Positions 27,726-36,448 are shown, counted from the first letter of the stretch. The stretch: DNA of 64,000 bases from Paenibacillus sp. MBLB1832 (GCF_032271945.1 NZ_CP130319.1:2189001-2253000), one strand, 5' to 3'. Translations and numbers: made by a program. Notes: a model not told the origin generated them from the sequence alone.

Positions 27726-29228
27726 ATGTCGATATTTCCACCTATCAAAGCAAGTTTAAAACCGCGTATTGGGCTGTACTCAATCGGACTCCGTGCCTAT
27801 TGGGAGCAATTTCCTGGATTGAAAGAGCGTTTGGAAGCGTACGGACGATTCATTGAGAAAAAGATGTCTGCCTGGGCGGATGTGTATGACTATGGGCTTG
27901 TGGATACCGAAGGCGAGGGGCGGAAAGCGGGAGAGTGGTTAGCCGAACGTCACGTTGATCTTGTGTTCTGCCACGCAGCAACCTACTCCACTAGCTCAAC
28001 GGTGCTGCCTGTCCATCAGATTTGCAAGGCACCTGTCGTGTTCTTGAACTTGCAGCCAACAGCGAGGCTTAATTATGAGCAATCGACAACAGGTGAGTGG
28101 TTAGCGCATTGCGGAGCTTGTCCTGTACCAGAGTTTGCGAATGTATTCAATCGCGCAGGCATTCCTTTCCGAGTTGTGAACGGCCTCTTGGGCTTGGATT
28201 ATACGCCGGCGATTTCACTGACGGATGAAGTGACCCATGAGCGTTTCGAGGCGATTCGCGCATGGAAGGAAATCGAGGAGTGGGTCCGTGCTGCTGCCGT
28301 GCCTAGAACCCTTCTGCGCAGCCGTTTCGGCTTCCTGGGCAATACCTACAGCGGTATGCTGGATATGTATAGCGATTTCACAATGATTTCGGCGCAGACA
28401 GGTTTGCACGTGGAAGTGCTGGAAATGTGCGATCTGGACCGGATGTTGAAGGAAGTGACTGCCCAGGATGTGAAGCAGAAGCTGGAGGAAATCCATGCGA
28501 TGTTCCAAATAAGCGGCGACTCGCCTTCCGATCCCATCGCGAAGAAGCCGACGGAAGAACAGCTCGAATGGTCCTGCCGAGTCGCGGCTGCGCAGGAGAA
28601 GCTCGTGCGCGCTTACGATCTGGACGCCTTGTCGTATTACTACCACGGAGCGCCAGGCGGTGAGTATGAGAAGCTGCAAGGCGGCTTCATTGTGGGGCAC
28701 TCGCTGCTCACAGCGCGAGGCATCCCGTGCTCAGGCGAAGGCGACTTGAAGACGGCAGTCGCAATGAAAATCAGCGACATTCTCGGCGTCGGCGGCAGCT
28801 TCTCCGAGATCGTCGTGGTCGACTATTTCGACGAGACGATCCTTCTCGGCCATGACGGGCCGTTCCACATCGCGATTTCCGAAGGAAAGCCCATTCTGCG
28901 CGGCATGGGGCTGTACCATGGGAAGCAGGGGACAGGCGTATCCGTTGAGGCGAAAGTGAAGACTGGCGCGATCACAACGCTGAATGTGACACAGACGGGC
29001 GATGGCAGGCTGAAGCTGATCTCCAGTGAAGGGACGTCGACGAACGGAGCGATCATGAAGATCGGCAACACGCAGACGCCGGTAAAGTTCCGTGAGCATC
29101 CAGACGCTTATATGACGCGTTGGTTCGCGGAGGCGCCGACGCATCACTGCGCGATGTCCATCGGACACAATGCGTCGCTGTTTCAGAAGGTAGCCGAATT
29201 GATGAAGGTGAACCATGTAATTCTATAG
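27726..29228 (+). CDS. L-fucose/L-arabinose isomerase-like protein
   Basis: The 500-residue protein matches the general plan of the fucose/arabinose isomerase superfamily: an N-terminal Rossmann-like part with RIGLYSIGLRAYWEQFPGL, a middle part with GNTYSGMLDMYSDF, and a C-terminal barrel-like part near GHDGPFHIAIS and THHCAMSIGHNA, whose His residues are candidates for metal binding. Members convert aldoses to ketoses, but many in this subgroup have no known substrate. ATG 27726 is preferred to GTG 27717 because of GGAG spacing. It is expressed alone, divergent from an AraC regulator, and ends at a terminator. The last third is visibly richer in G and C. Confidence 0.8.
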   Translation: MSIFPPIKASLKPRIGLYSIGLRAYWEQFPGLKERLEAYGRFIEKKMSAWADVYDYGLVDTEGEGRKAGEWLAERHVDLVFCHAATYSTSSTVLPVHQICKAPVVFLNLQPTARLNYEQSTTGEWLAHCGACPVPEFANVFNRAGIPFRVVNGLLGLDYTPAISLTDEVTHERFEAIRAWKEIEEWVRAAAVPRTLLRSRFGFLGNTYSGMLDMYSDFTMISAQTGLHVEVLEMCDLDRMLKEVTAQDVKQKLEEIHAMFQISGDSPSDPIAKKPTEEQLEWSCRVAAAQEKLVRAYDLDALSYYYHGAPGGEYEKLQGGFIVGHSLLTARGIPCSGEGDLKTAVAMKISDILGVGGSFSEIVVVDYFDETILLGHDGPFHIAISEGKPILRGMGLYHGKQGTGVSVEAKVKTGAITTLNVTQTGDGRLKLISSEGTSTNGAIMKIGNTQTPVKFREHPDAYMTRWFAEAPTHHCAMSIGHNASLFQKVAELMKVNHVIL

Positions 29229-29230
29229 CG

Positions 29231-29277
29231 AAAAGCCCGCTTATCGCAGCCGTTATGGCTGGAGGAGCGGGCTTTTG
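29231..29277 (+). terminator. Intrinsic terminator after the isomerase-like gene
   Basis: The arms AAAAGCCCGCT and AGCGGGCTTTT pair perfectly across a long loop that can form a smaller stem (GCAGCC/GGCTG). Confidence 0.75.
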
Positions 29278-29345
29278 TGTGTTGCGTTTGGATGGGGCTG
29301 TCTCACAGGACTACAACTTGCAGGCTGGCAGTGCCGATCTCAGCC

Positions 29346-29372
29346 GCTATGTTGTACAGGGTACAACATAGC
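29346..29372. repeat. Perfect 12-base inverted repeat
   Basis: GCTATGTTGTAC and GTACAACATAGC are exact reverse complements separated by AGG. No T-run follows on either strand, so a simple terminator is unlikely. It sits in a gap between a terminator and the end of a convergent small gene, and may be a protein-binding dyad or the remnant of a mobile sequence. Confidence 0.6.
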
Positions 29373-29402
29373 CATCTCCAACTGCTCGGGCAGAGATAAG
29401 TG

Positions 29403-29597
29403 TTAATTTTGAGGTAAGGTAGACGTTAGATGGGCTGTATTTGTGCTTTCCGTCACGTCGATATAATGGTCAATGGAATCCAGAACTTCACTAAGCGGCG
29501 ATTGAGCGAACATGATCTGATCCGCTTGTATCGCCTTATACGTACTGTCGTCTTTATGAATCTTAAAACCTCTATAATTCTCGTAAATGGTTTTCAT
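29403..29597 (-). CDS. Small protein of unknown function
   Basis: This 64-residue frame on the minus strand has a good ribosome site (GGGAGAGA about eight bases before the ATG) and a protein-like composition beginning MKTIYENYRGFKIHKDDSTY, with alternating charged and aromatic residues consistent with a small beta-alpha fold. No family is recognised. The gap on both sides lacks any other frame of note, which makes it the most likely gene there. Confidence 0.55.
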   Translation of the reverse strand: MKTIYENYRGFKIHKDDSTYKAIQADQIMFAQSPLSEVLDSIDHYIDVTESTNTAHLTSTLPQN

Positions 29598-29815
29598 GGA
29601 AATCTCTCCCTCACTAGGATGTATATCTTAAATTACCATCTATTGATACCGTTTGATAGAGGTGTAAAATGTGAGATTTTGTCACTTTAAGACTAATTGG
29701 ATTAAAATATTATAATGTTTTTACGTTAACCGTTTTCACCGTCATCCTCGTGTGCAGAATTGGCTTTTGCTATTCTGTGCTTTTATATGTTACAGTTAGC
29801 TGGAGGTGAATTTGT

Positions 29816-30817
29816 ATGTTGAAACTAAGTATTTTAGATCAGTCACAAATTGGGGAAGGTCGTAACGCCGCTCAGACTTTAGCTGAAACGACGGAGCTGG
29901 CGCAAGATGCAGAACGGATCGGCTATCACCGCTTTTGGGTGTCCGAACATCATGCCTCCCAAGCCTTAGCGCATTCCAGCCCAGAAGTTCTGATTGCACA
30001 TTTGGCTGCCAAAACAGAACGCATCCGCTTAGGTTCAGGAGGTATCATGATGCCTCATTACAGCGCCTATAAAGTTGCGGAAAACTTTCGTTTACTAGAA
30101 GCCCTGCATCCTGGGCGTATTGATGTGGGATTAGGCCGTGCGCCTGGCGGCATGCCAATCTCTACACGTGCGCTGCAAGAGGGTAAATATACAAGCGTTG
30201 ATTCATACCCGCAGCAAATCGCCGATTTGACGGGTTATCTCTATGATGATTTGCCAGCGGGGCACCGCTTCGCAGGTTTGCACGCTTCACCTGTAATTTC
30301 GACGGCGCCAGAAATTTGGCTGCTCGGCTCGTCCTATGACAGCGCGAGGATTGCCGCGGATCAAGGGGCTGCATTTGGTTTTGCCCAGTTTTTTGGGAAT
30401 GCGGATTGTGAGCAAGCGCTGCGCATATATCGGGAGCATTTCAAGCCGTCTCGATTGAATGCGAAGCCGTATTCCTTGGCAGCCGTGCTGGCCATCTGTG
30501 CGGACACGGAAGAAGAAGCGAATCAGCTTGCGCTGAGCACGGATTTATTTTTCCTATCGCTTGGGAAAGGCAAGTTATTGCCATGGTTCCCTTCGGTACG
30601 TACAGCACTAGATTATCCGTATACCGAGAATGATTATGCGATGATCCGCAGTGGCCGTCATAGACGCATTGTTGGCACGCCACAGCAAGTGAAGGAAGAA
30701 ATCATGAAGTTGAATGAGGCGTATCATGCAGATGAAATCATGGTGGTTTCACCCATTCACAACGTGGAGTCTCGCTTGCATTCGTATCGATTGCTGGCCA
30801 AAGCATTTGCTCTGTAA
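29816..30817 (+). CDS. LLM-class flavin-dependent oxidoreductase (luciferase-like)
   Basis: The 333-residue protein has the luciferase-like monooxygenase barrel. Visible marks are LSILDQSQIGEGR at the start, YHRFWVSEHHAS, RIRLGSGGIMMPHYS and the group signature RIDVGLGRAPGG. It belongs to the subgroup named after MsnO8/YhbW-type enzymes; these use FMNH2 and oxygen, but the substrates of most are unknown. GGAGGTGA gives a strong ribosome site. It is followed by a small gene on the same strand. Confidence 0.9.
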   Translation: MLKLSILDQSQIGEGRNAAQTLAETTELAQDAERIGYHRFWVSEHHASQALAHSSPEVLIAHLAAKTERIRLGSGGIMMPHYSAYKVAENFRLLEALHPGRIDVGLGRAPGGMPISTRALQEGKYTSVDSYPQQIADLTGYLYDDLPAGHRFAGLHASPVISTAPEIWLLGSSYDSARIAADQGAAFGFAQFFGNADCEQALRIYREHFKPSRLNAKPYSLAAVLAICADTEEEANQLALSTDLFFLSLGKGKLLPWFPSVRTALDYPYTENDYAMIRSGRHRRIVGTPQQVKEEIMKLNEAYHADEIMVVSPIHNVESRLHSYRLLAKAFAL

Positions 30818-30891
30818 CCATTCGCGCAACTAACATTTGCGTTTTGGAGGTTCTGCTATTACACTTAAACCTAAAAAAGTGGAGTGGTGGC

Positions 30892-31110
30892 ATGAGCAAG
30901 AATCGCGTGTGGAACAAAGGAAAACGCAATGGCGGCGGTGGACCCGCGCCTGGAACAGGCTATAAAGAAAAGCTTGCTGCTGCACAGACAGAGTTGCAAG
31001 TTGAAGTAATAGATGCAGCTAATCCGATTAATCAGATTAAACGCATGAACCGTGAGAATTGGGTGGAGCGTCCGACGCGAGTAGTGCGGAATAGTCCAAC
31101 GAAGGACTAA
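30892..31110 (+). CDS. Small basic protein of unknown function
   Basis: The 72-residue product starts MSKNRVWNKGKRNGGGG and is rich in Lys, Arg, Asn and Gly, likely unstructured at its N-terminus, with a short helical middle. ATG 30892 is chosen because a GGAGTGG-type site precedes it; an earlier ATG at 30844 itself lies in a GGAGG sequence. Small, basic and Gly-rich proteins are common among spore proteins, but nothing here proves that role. A strong terminator follows. Confidence 0.6.
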   Translation: MSKNRVWNKGKRNGGGGPAPGTGYKEKLAAAQTELQVEVIDAANPINQIKRMNRENWVERPTRVVRNSPTKD

Positions 31111-31130
31111 GCCCACGACCAAGAAAGCTA

Positions 31131-31178
31131 AAAAAAGCCTAATCATGTCCCATTTTCGGGGGCTGATTAGGCTTTTTT
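31131..31178 (+). terminator. Strong intrinsic terminator
   Basis: A perfect 15-base stem (31131-31145 with 31164-31178) ends in TTTTTT. Its A-rich left arm would also let it work on the other strand. Confidence 0.9.
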
Positions 31179-31237
31179 AATGGACTTTTTCCCAAGCACT
31201 ATCCATATACATGGAAAAATGTGCTTGGAAGGATGGG

Positions 31238-31720
31238 ATGTGCAACTTGCGAACGACACTGAAACTGGAACTGGAAGAAGCTAGAGTCATGATAGCTGCT
31301 GGTATTGCCGCGGCAGAAGCGCTGAAGGCTGTCGAAACCATTTGTATCGTGGATGAAGGAGGCTATCTCCTGGCACTTGAGCGCATGAATGGAGCGCGTA
31401 ACACAAGCCCCGAGCTTGCGATTGCCAAGGCTTTTACAGCAAGCGGACATCGGCGTTCGACGCATTTATTCAATCAGCCAGGGGGGCCAGCGACGATTCA
31501 CGGTGAAGCATTTGGCATCCATGCGATGATGCCAGGGAAGTTTGCGATTTTCGTAGGCGGATTTCCCATTGTGGTGAACGGGCAAGTCATTGGCGGTGTT
31601 GGTGTGAGCGGCGGCGCGGGCGAGGATGACATCGCTGTCGGCGTTGCGGCCCTGAAGGCGCTGCAAAGTCATTTGGGTGAGAGTTATCAAGTTCTAACGG
31701 ATCCTAATATTAAAAAATGA
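31238..31720 (+). CDS. GlcG/HbpS-family heme-binding-like protein
   Basis: The 160-residue protein carries the whole GlcG/HbpS (DUF336) fold: LEEARVMIAAGIAAAEALKA, DEGGYLLALERMNGA, AIAKAFTASGHRRST, and the Gly-rich end GGVGVSGGAGEDD. Relatives bind heme or accompany glycolate and diol metabolism. Its role here is unknown because no related gene is adjacent. ATG 31238 has GGAAGGA five bases upstream; the ATG at 31211 lacks a site. It is a single-gene unit with its own terminator. Confidence 0.85.
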   Translation: MCNLRTTLKLELEEARVMIAAGIAAAEALKAVETICIVDEGGYLLALERMNGARNTSPELAIAKAFTASGHRRSTHLFNQPGGPATIHGEAFGIHAMMPGKFAIFVGGFPIVVNGQVIGGVGVSGGAGEDDIAVGVAALKALQSHLGESYQVLTDPNIKK

Positions 31721-31721
31721 G

Positions 31722-31764
31722 AAAACCCCCGAATGCTCGAAACACGAGACTTTCGGGGGTTTTT
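31722..31764. terminator. Bidirectional terminator
   Basis: The arms AAAACCCCCGAA and TTCGGGGGTTTT pair perfectly and are followed by T on the plus strand and by T on the minus strand. It separates convergent genes. Confidence 0.9.
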
Positions 31765-31769
31765 GGCTC

Positions 31770-32606
31770 TTATGTTAGCAGATTGCGCACATATCGGAAC
31801 GTTTCTTCAATGGTCTGATCTTCGAGACACTCCAAGGAAATGTCGATGCCAGGCTTAGCTTTGTGCAGCTTGGATAAGAAGGAAGTGGTCTCGAATATAC
31901 CCTTACCAGAGGCAAGCTCATTCTTTTGACCATTGTTCACAATATAGTCCTTCAGATGTACGAGCACAATGCGGCTGCCAAATGCAGCAAAAGCATGATC
32001 CAGAAATTTTCCTTGATCCTGTGGTTCAACCACCGTTGGTGGAATCAGATTCACGGGATCGAACACCACACCTAACGTGCTGGACGGCACTTCGTCCAGG
32101 ATGCGTGCCATTTTCTCCGTACTAGAAAGGGTATGGGTATACACGGGCTCAAGCCCAATATGGACGCCCCATCGTTCGGCCTCTTCTGCTAATTCCTCCA
32201 CGGTTTGTCTCAAGATCGACCATCCGATCGCTTCATACCCGGTCGCATCCTGCGTGAGATACGTAGCAAGATCACCTGTCTCCGTCGCCACAATCGACGT
32301 ACCGAAGTCGCGCGCATAGCGCAGATGCTCCTTGAAACGGTCAATTTCATAGCGACGCTGCTGCACGTCGGGGTTGATCGGGTTGATGTAGCAGCCCAAT
32401 ACGCCGATACGGACCCCCGCGCGATCAAACTGCTCGCCAATATGATTGGCGAGAGCTGGACTTAGCTTGCCAAGACTCGTATCATAGTCGCTAATCGCTT
32501 TACTTAGTGCAAGCTGAACGAAGTCAATCCCGCGTCCGCTAAGCTTCTGCGTGAGTTCCTTCAACGGCAAATGCCCGACGGTGTGAGCCAGGGTTCCGAT
32601 GCCCAT
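31770..32606 (-). CDS. Sugar phosphate isomerase/epimerase (xylose-isomerase-like TIM barrel)
   Basis: The 278-residue protein is an AP-endonuclease-2-like TIM barrel. Likely metal ligands are the Glu in HIGLEPV, the Asp in VVFDPVN, the His in LVHLKD and the Glu near LECLED, the usual Glu-Asp-His-Glu set. Such enzymes isomerise or epimerise sugars or keto acids. Its ATG directly abuts the stop codon of kduD, so it belongs to the uronate operon and may process a hexuronate or its keto form, which is inferred from context. Confidence 0.85.
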   Translation of the reverse strand: MGIGTLAHTVGHLPLKELTQKLSGRGIDFVQLALSKAISDYDTSLGKLSPALANHIGEQFDRAGVRIGVLGCYINPINPDVQQRRYEIDRFKEHLRYARDFGTSIVATETGDLATYLTQDATGYEAIGWSILRQTVEELAEEAERWGVHIGLEPVYTHTLSSTEKMARILDEVPSSTLGVVFDPVNLIPPTVVEPQDQGKFLDHAFAAFGSRIVLVHLKDYIVNNGQKNELASGKGIFETTSFLSKLHKAKPGIDISLECLEDQTIEETFRYVRNLLT

Positions 32607-33359
32607 CTATCGTGCCATCCATCCGCCGTCAACACAAAGCACATGACCATTCATATAATCGGAAGCGCTGGAAGATAAGAAGACTACTGGGCCTTTCAAA
32701 TCCTCTGGTGCACCCCAACGACCTGCTGGAATACGCTCCGTGATGGATTTCGTGCGGTTCTCATCTTTTAAGATAGGTGCTGTATTGTTCGTCATCATAT
32801 AGCCAGGTGCAATGGCATTGATTTGAATGCCTTTGCCAGCCCACTCATTCGCTAGTGCTTTGGTTACACCAGCAATCGCATGTTTACTTGCCGTATAGCC
32901 AGGGACATTGATGCCGCCTTGGTACGTCAACATGGATGCGATATTGACGATCTTGCCGCTGCCGCGCTCGATCATATGGCGACCAACAAGCTGGCATAGG
33001 AAAAATGCCGAATTCAAGTTCAGGTCAATCACATCGTGCCAATCTTGACGCGCGTGATCCACGGCAGGTGTGCGGCGAATGATACCCGCATTGTTGACAA
33101 GAATATCAATGGCGCCGTAAATGCCGATAGCTCTCGCAACAACATCTTCCAGGATGTCTTCGTTGCTTAGATCAGCCGCGATCAGTTCGGCTTTGCCGCC
33201 AATCGCACGAATGGCTTCAACGGTTTGAACGCTTTCTGATGAAGACACGGCAATGACATTAGCTCCTGCTTCCGCAAGTCCGATGGCCATTGCTTGCCCT
33301 AAACCGCCTGACGCGCCAGTAACGAATGCTGTTTTGCCTGTAAGATTAAAAAGTGTCAT
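32607..33359 (-). CDS. kduD: 2-dehydro-3-deoxy-D-gluconate 5-dehydrogenase (SDR family)
   Basis: The 250-residue short-chain dehydrogenase has the NAD-binding TGASGGLGQAMA, NAGIIRR, and the catalytic Tyr-Lys pair in GYTASKHA. KduD reduces 2,5-diketo-3-deoxygluconate to 2-keto-3-deoxygluconate in breakdown of unsaturated uronates from pectin or glycosaminoglycans. The start MTLFNLTGKTAFVTG matches the family; ATG 33359 has AAGGAG six bases upstream, while the earlier TTG at 33377 lies before that site. It sits with kduI and a DeoR regulator, and abuts the next gene. Confidence 0.92.
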   Translation of the reverse strand: MTLFNLTGKTAFVTGASGGLGQAMAIGLAEAGANVIAVSSSESVQTVEAIRAIGGKAELIAADLSNEDILEDVVARAIGIYGAIDILVNNAGIIRRTPAVDHARQDWHDVIDLNLNSAFFLCQLVGRHMIERGSGKIVNIASMLTYQGGINVPGYTASKHAIAGVTKALANEWAGKGIQINAIAPGYMMTNNTAPILKDENRTKSITERIPAGRWGAPEDLKGPVVFLSSSASDYMNGHVLCVDGGWMAR

Positions 33360-33395
33360 AACGTTCTCCTTTAACAATCTATAGTCTAAGCCGTT

Positions 33396-34151
33396 TTATA
33401 AGGTTTCAATCTGAATGCCGCTATCGCGGTAAAGCTGCGCCGTTTCTGGAGGCAATGCGCTGTCCGTTAGGATCTTAGCAACCTCAGGCAGCGTGGCGAA
33501 CGTGCGCAAAGCGCACTGACCGAATTTGAAATGATCAATCACGCCGTAGACAGTCGCACTTGAACTAATAAGTGCACGTTTGAACTCAACCAGATCATTC
33601 GTATAGATCGTGAATCCGTGCTGCAAATGCACACCAGTAGCTGAAATAAACGATTTCTGAATGTTCAGCCCGCGCACATACTCTACGGCTTCCGGGCCTG
33701 CCAGCATATTGCGTATGCGATAGCCGCCAGGAACAACAAGCCGGATTTCATCTTTGTGAACGAGCTCCGAGATTATATAGAGGTCATTCGTTACAACGGT
33801 AAGCGGCTGATTGTCCAGCCGCTTAGCAATTTCAAGCGTGGTGCTGCCGCCATCCAGCGCGATAATATCGCGCTGCTGGATATAGCGAAGCGCAAGGGTC
33901 GCGATTTCCGACTTTTTGTCTGCATGCTTGATATTCGGTTCTTTCGCGGAAAGAATCCCGAGCTGATCACTCTGAGCAAGCATGGCACCGCCATGGATGC
34001 GGATGAGCAGTCCTTTTTCCTCCAGTTTAGCTAAATCCTCGCGAATGGTTTTACCTGTGACTTCGAGTCGTTCGCTCAATTCATTCACGGAAACTTCCTT
34101 CTGAGCGAGGAGGACTTCCATAATTGTTTCATATCTGCGCAAAGGATTCAT
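33396..34151 (-). CDS. DeoR/GlpR-family transcriptional regulator
   Basis: The 251-residue protein has an N-terminal winged helix (about residues 3-57: RRYETIMEVLLAQKEVSVNE) and the DeoR sensor domain (about 75-235) with IALDGGSTTLEIAKRL, the sugar-phosphate binding loop. It lies between kduI and kduD and likely represses this operon until an intermediate such as 2-keto-3-deoxygluconate phosphate binds. The effector and operator are inferred, not seen. Confidence 0.9.
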   Translation of the reverse strand: MNPLRRYETIMEVLLAQKEVSVNELSERLEVTGKTIREDLAKLEEKGLLIRIHGGAMLAQSDQLGILSAKEPNIKHADKKSEIATLALRYIQQRDIIALDGGSTTLEIAKRLDNQPLTVVTNDLYIISELVHKDEIRLVVPGGYRIRNMLAGPEAVEYVRGLNIQKSFISATGVHLQHGFTIYTNDLVEFKRALISSSATVYGVIDHFKFGQCALRTFATLPEVAKILTDSALPPETAQLYRDSGIQIETL

Positions 34152-34187
34152 CGGTTATCATCCGTTTCTTATTTAAGGGATTACCGA

Positions 34188-35021
34188 TTATTTTAAATCT
34201 TGCATGGCCACGGCGTCCATATCATTGAACATTTGATTTTCGCCAGCCATGCCCCAGATGAATGTGTAGTTGTTCGTGCCGACACCGCTGTGGATGGACC
34301 AGCTAGGGGAAATGATCGCTTGCTCATTACGCATAACCACGTGACGAGTTTGCTGCGGCTCACCCATCATGTGGAACACAACCGCATCTTCTGGCATGTC
34401 AAAATAGAAATAAACCTCGGAACGGCGGTTGTGTGTATGGCTCGGCATTGTGTTCCACATGTTGCCTGGTTTCAACAACGTCATCCCCATTACAAGCTGA
34501 CAGCTTTGAATGCCGTCCAAGTGGATGTATTTATAGATCGTACGCTCATTCGATGTATTGATGCTGCCCAGGTGTGCAGGTGTCGCTTCGCTGATCGCGG
34601 CTTTCACCGTTGGGTATGTTTTGTGAGCAGGTGTCGAGTTGAAGTAGAACTTTGCAGGGTTAGCGGCATCATCACTCGCGAAAGTGATCTCTTTGGAACC
34701 TAGTCCAATGTAGATGCAATCTTTGGAATCCATCGTGTAAACAGTACCATCAACCGTGATGGTTCCGCGTGCACCTACGTTAATGATTCCGATTTCGCGG
34801 CGCTCTAAGAAGTAGTCAGCTGCCATTTCTTTTGTATCAGCTTGCAGTTGAACAGCTTCTGTTGTTGGTAATACACCGCCAATGATGAAACGGTCAACGT
34901 GAGAGTATACTAAGGTAACTTGGTTAGGTGTGAACAAGGATTGAATTTGAAACTCAGCTTGAAGACGCTCTGTATCAAATTGTTTAACTTCATTCGGGTG
35001 TGAGGCATAACGGATTTCCAT
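34188..35021 (-). CDS. kduI: 5-keto-4-deoxyuronate isomerase
   Basis: The 277-residue enzyme converts 5-keto-4-deoxyuronate to 2,5-diketo-3-deoxygluconate. It starts MEIRYASHPNEVKQFDTERL, typical for KduI, and has the zinc-binding cupin region PSHTHNRRSEVYFYF plus a further His in WSIHSGVG. The length matches the Escherichia coli protein. It is the first gene of the minus-strand operon kduI - deoR - kduD - isomerase, and the 180-base gap upstream should hold its promoter. Confidence 0.95.
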   Translation of the reverse strand: MEIRYASHPNEVKQFDTERLQAEFQIQSLFTPNQVTLVYSHVDRFIIGGVLPTTEAVQLQADTKEMAADYFLERREIGIINVGARGTITVDGTVYTMDSKDCIYIGLGSKEITFASDDAANPAKFYFNSTPAHKTYPTVKAAISEATPAHLGSINTSNERTIYKYIHLDGIQSCQLVMGMTLLKPGNMWNTMPSHTHNRRSEVYFYFDMPEDAVVFHMMGEPQQTRHVVMRNEQAIISPSWSIHSGVGTNNYTFIWGMAGENQMFNDMDAVAMQDLK

Positions 35022-35064
35022 GGGTTCATTTCTCCTTAAAATTGGTTTATTTATGTTGATATAC

Positions 35065-35077
35065 GTTCATATAGGTT
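35065..35077 (-). promoter_or_regulatory. Candidate regulatory motif upstream of kduI
   Basis: GTTCATATAGGTT here matches GTTCATTTAGGTT at 38032-38044 at 12 of 13 positions. The first is 44 bases from the kduI start and the second about 96 bases before the KdgF-like gene, so a common regulator is possible. Two copies are weak evidence. Confidence 0.25.
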
Positions 35078-35201
35078 TAATTTACTCCATAAAAGGCAAT
35101 TAGGCAAGATGAATTTAGGGGTTAGTCACACTTGGATGTATAAAAATGGCGGTAAAGACACAAAACAATTCAATGAAGATATTCGAAACAGGAGGCGATC
35201 A

Positions 35202-35369
35202 ATGATGGATAAGAGTCACTATTTCGATCATGTATGCAATGACACGATTCCAACCCTGCCTGAAGAGGAAGCGACGACAGCAACGGATTTGATCAGTGAA
35301 GCTGTTGAAGAAATCGTGGATAATTTACGGCATCCTTTTTCTTCGAAAACCAGTAGAGAAAAAGAATAG
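35202..35369 (+). CDS. Small acidic protein of unknown function
   Basis: This is a 55-residue frame starting MMDKSHYFDHVCND, with GGAGG six bases before ATG 35202. The upstream in-frame extension to 35109 has no ribosome site. The middle is acidic and likely helical (EEEATTATDLISEAVEEI). It is followed immediately by a terminator. No family is recognised. Confidence 0.6.
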   Translation: MMDKSHYFDHVCNDTIPTLPEEEATTATDLISEAVEEIVDNLRHPFSSKTSREKE

Positions 35370-35391
35370 GAAAGTTCATGTTGAACATCAG

Positions 35392-35429
35392 AATCCCTTT
35401 CTGCAGGCGCAGGAAGGGATTTTCTTTTT
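35392..35429 (+). terminator. Intrinsic terminator after the small acidic protein gene
   Basis: A 13-base stem with one G-T pair (35392-35404 with 35409-35421) and a four-base loop is followed by TTCTTTTT. It precedes the true start of the next gene. Confidence 0.8.
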
Positions 35430-35485
35430 GCCAAGGCGGGAGTACAATGACCATAAGATCCCATCAGAAGGCAGAAGGAGCTCCT

Positions 35486-36397
35486 ATGCAGCGACGTTCA
35501 CGTCTGTTCCCAACGATTACGACGAATCATCCCGTCCAACCCCAAGTGGTTGCGTATTATTTTAAACAGTGGCAAGGCTTCCATATGGCGTTTCACACAC
35601 ACGATGCGACAGAGATTATGTATACGATCCAAGGGGTTTGCGATGTTGAAATGGATCGTACCCCCGATCAGACCGATACCGTCCGCCTTAAAAAAGGAGA
35701 ATTCATTCTTCTGGATGCGAATGTTCCTCATCGACTGATCGTCGGGGACGACGAGCCGTGCCGTATGCTAAATTGCGAATTCCGCTTCGCGGCGCAGCAA
35801 GGGTTGATGCCATCCATCCAGCAGCTAGCCTCGAATGAGTCGCAACTCGCCTCCTTATTAGAGGTGGAGACGCCATATTTGGTACTGCGTGATCCAGATG
35901 AAGTCTATCATGTGATGAAAAGCGTTGTACTAGAGCTGGATAAAGGGCAAGAGAGAAGCGAGACGATGGTTCAACTTTTACTCGCGCAGCTCTTAATTCG
36001 AATCGCTCGATTGCAGCGTGAAACAGTCAGCGGCAGGCTTATACAGAGTGAATTCTATGTCAGACAAAGCATGGACTATATGCTTCAAAATTATGATCGT
36101 GAGATTCAAGTCAAAGATATCGCCCTAGCGGTTAATCTTCATCCTGGGTACTTGCAGCGTGTGTTCAAAGCTGTTACAGGACAAACACTTGTCCAATATT
36201 TAACTGCGATACGCATGGAGAAAGCGCAAATGCTGCTGCTTGAAACGGATATCCCCATTTCGGATATTTCGGAGTATGTCGGGATCGGCAGCAGGCAATA
36301 TTTCCATATGCTGTTCAAAGCGCATACGAACACGACCCCGACGGAATATCGCAATTCCATGAATACGCATAAGCTCATGTATCCAGAAGGAAGTTAG
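35486..36397 (+). CDS. AraC-family transcriptional regulator with cupin sensor
   Basis: The 303-residue protein has a cupin sensor domain (about residues 25-115: HMAFHTHDATEIMYTIQG, LLDANVPHRL) and a C-terminal AraC helix-turn-helix pair (about 195-295: VKDIALAVNLHPGYLQRVFK, ending NTTPTEYRNS). ATG 35486 has AGAAGGAG five bases upstream; the longer frame from 35378 overlaps the previous terminator and is rejected. It probably activates the GH4 glycosidase gene that follows, in response to a galactoside or related sugar. Confidence 0.88.
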   Translation: MQRRSRLFPTITTNHPVQPQVVAYYFKQWQGFHMAFHTHDATEIMYTIQGVCDVEMDRTPDQTDTVRLKKGEFILLDANVPHRLIVGDDEPCRMLNCEFRFAAQQGLMPSIQQLASNESQLASLLEVETPYLVLRDPDEVYHVMKSVVLELDKGQERSETMVQLLLAQLLIRIARLQRETVSGRLIQSEFYVRQSMDYMLQNYDREIQVKDIALAVNLHPGYLQRVFKAVTGQTLVQYLTAIRMEKAQMLLLETDIPISDISEYVGIGSRQYFHMLFKAHTNTTPTEYRNSMNTHKLMYPEGS

Positions 36398-36433
36398 AAT
36401 TTTTGACACATGGAGATCATTCTGGTTAGGAAT

Positions 36434-36448
36434 TTGATAACGTTTTCT
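36434..36448 (+). promoter_or_regulatory. cre-like site upstream of the GH4 gene
   Basis: TTGATAACGTTTTCT fits the cre consensus WTGNAANCGNWNNCW with one mismatch (the fifth base). It lies 56 bases before the chosen start of the glycosidase gene and 37 bases after the regulator, a fitting place for CcpA repression. Confidence 0.4.

Noticed and set aside
29290-29312. GGGGCTGTCTCA as an insertion-sequence end
   Set aside because: Some insertion sequences have similar ends, but no transposase, second end or target duplication is visible.
35378-35485. Longer start for the second AraC regulator
   Set aside because: It runs through the terminator hairpin at 35392-35429, and a proper ribosome site precedes ATG 35486.
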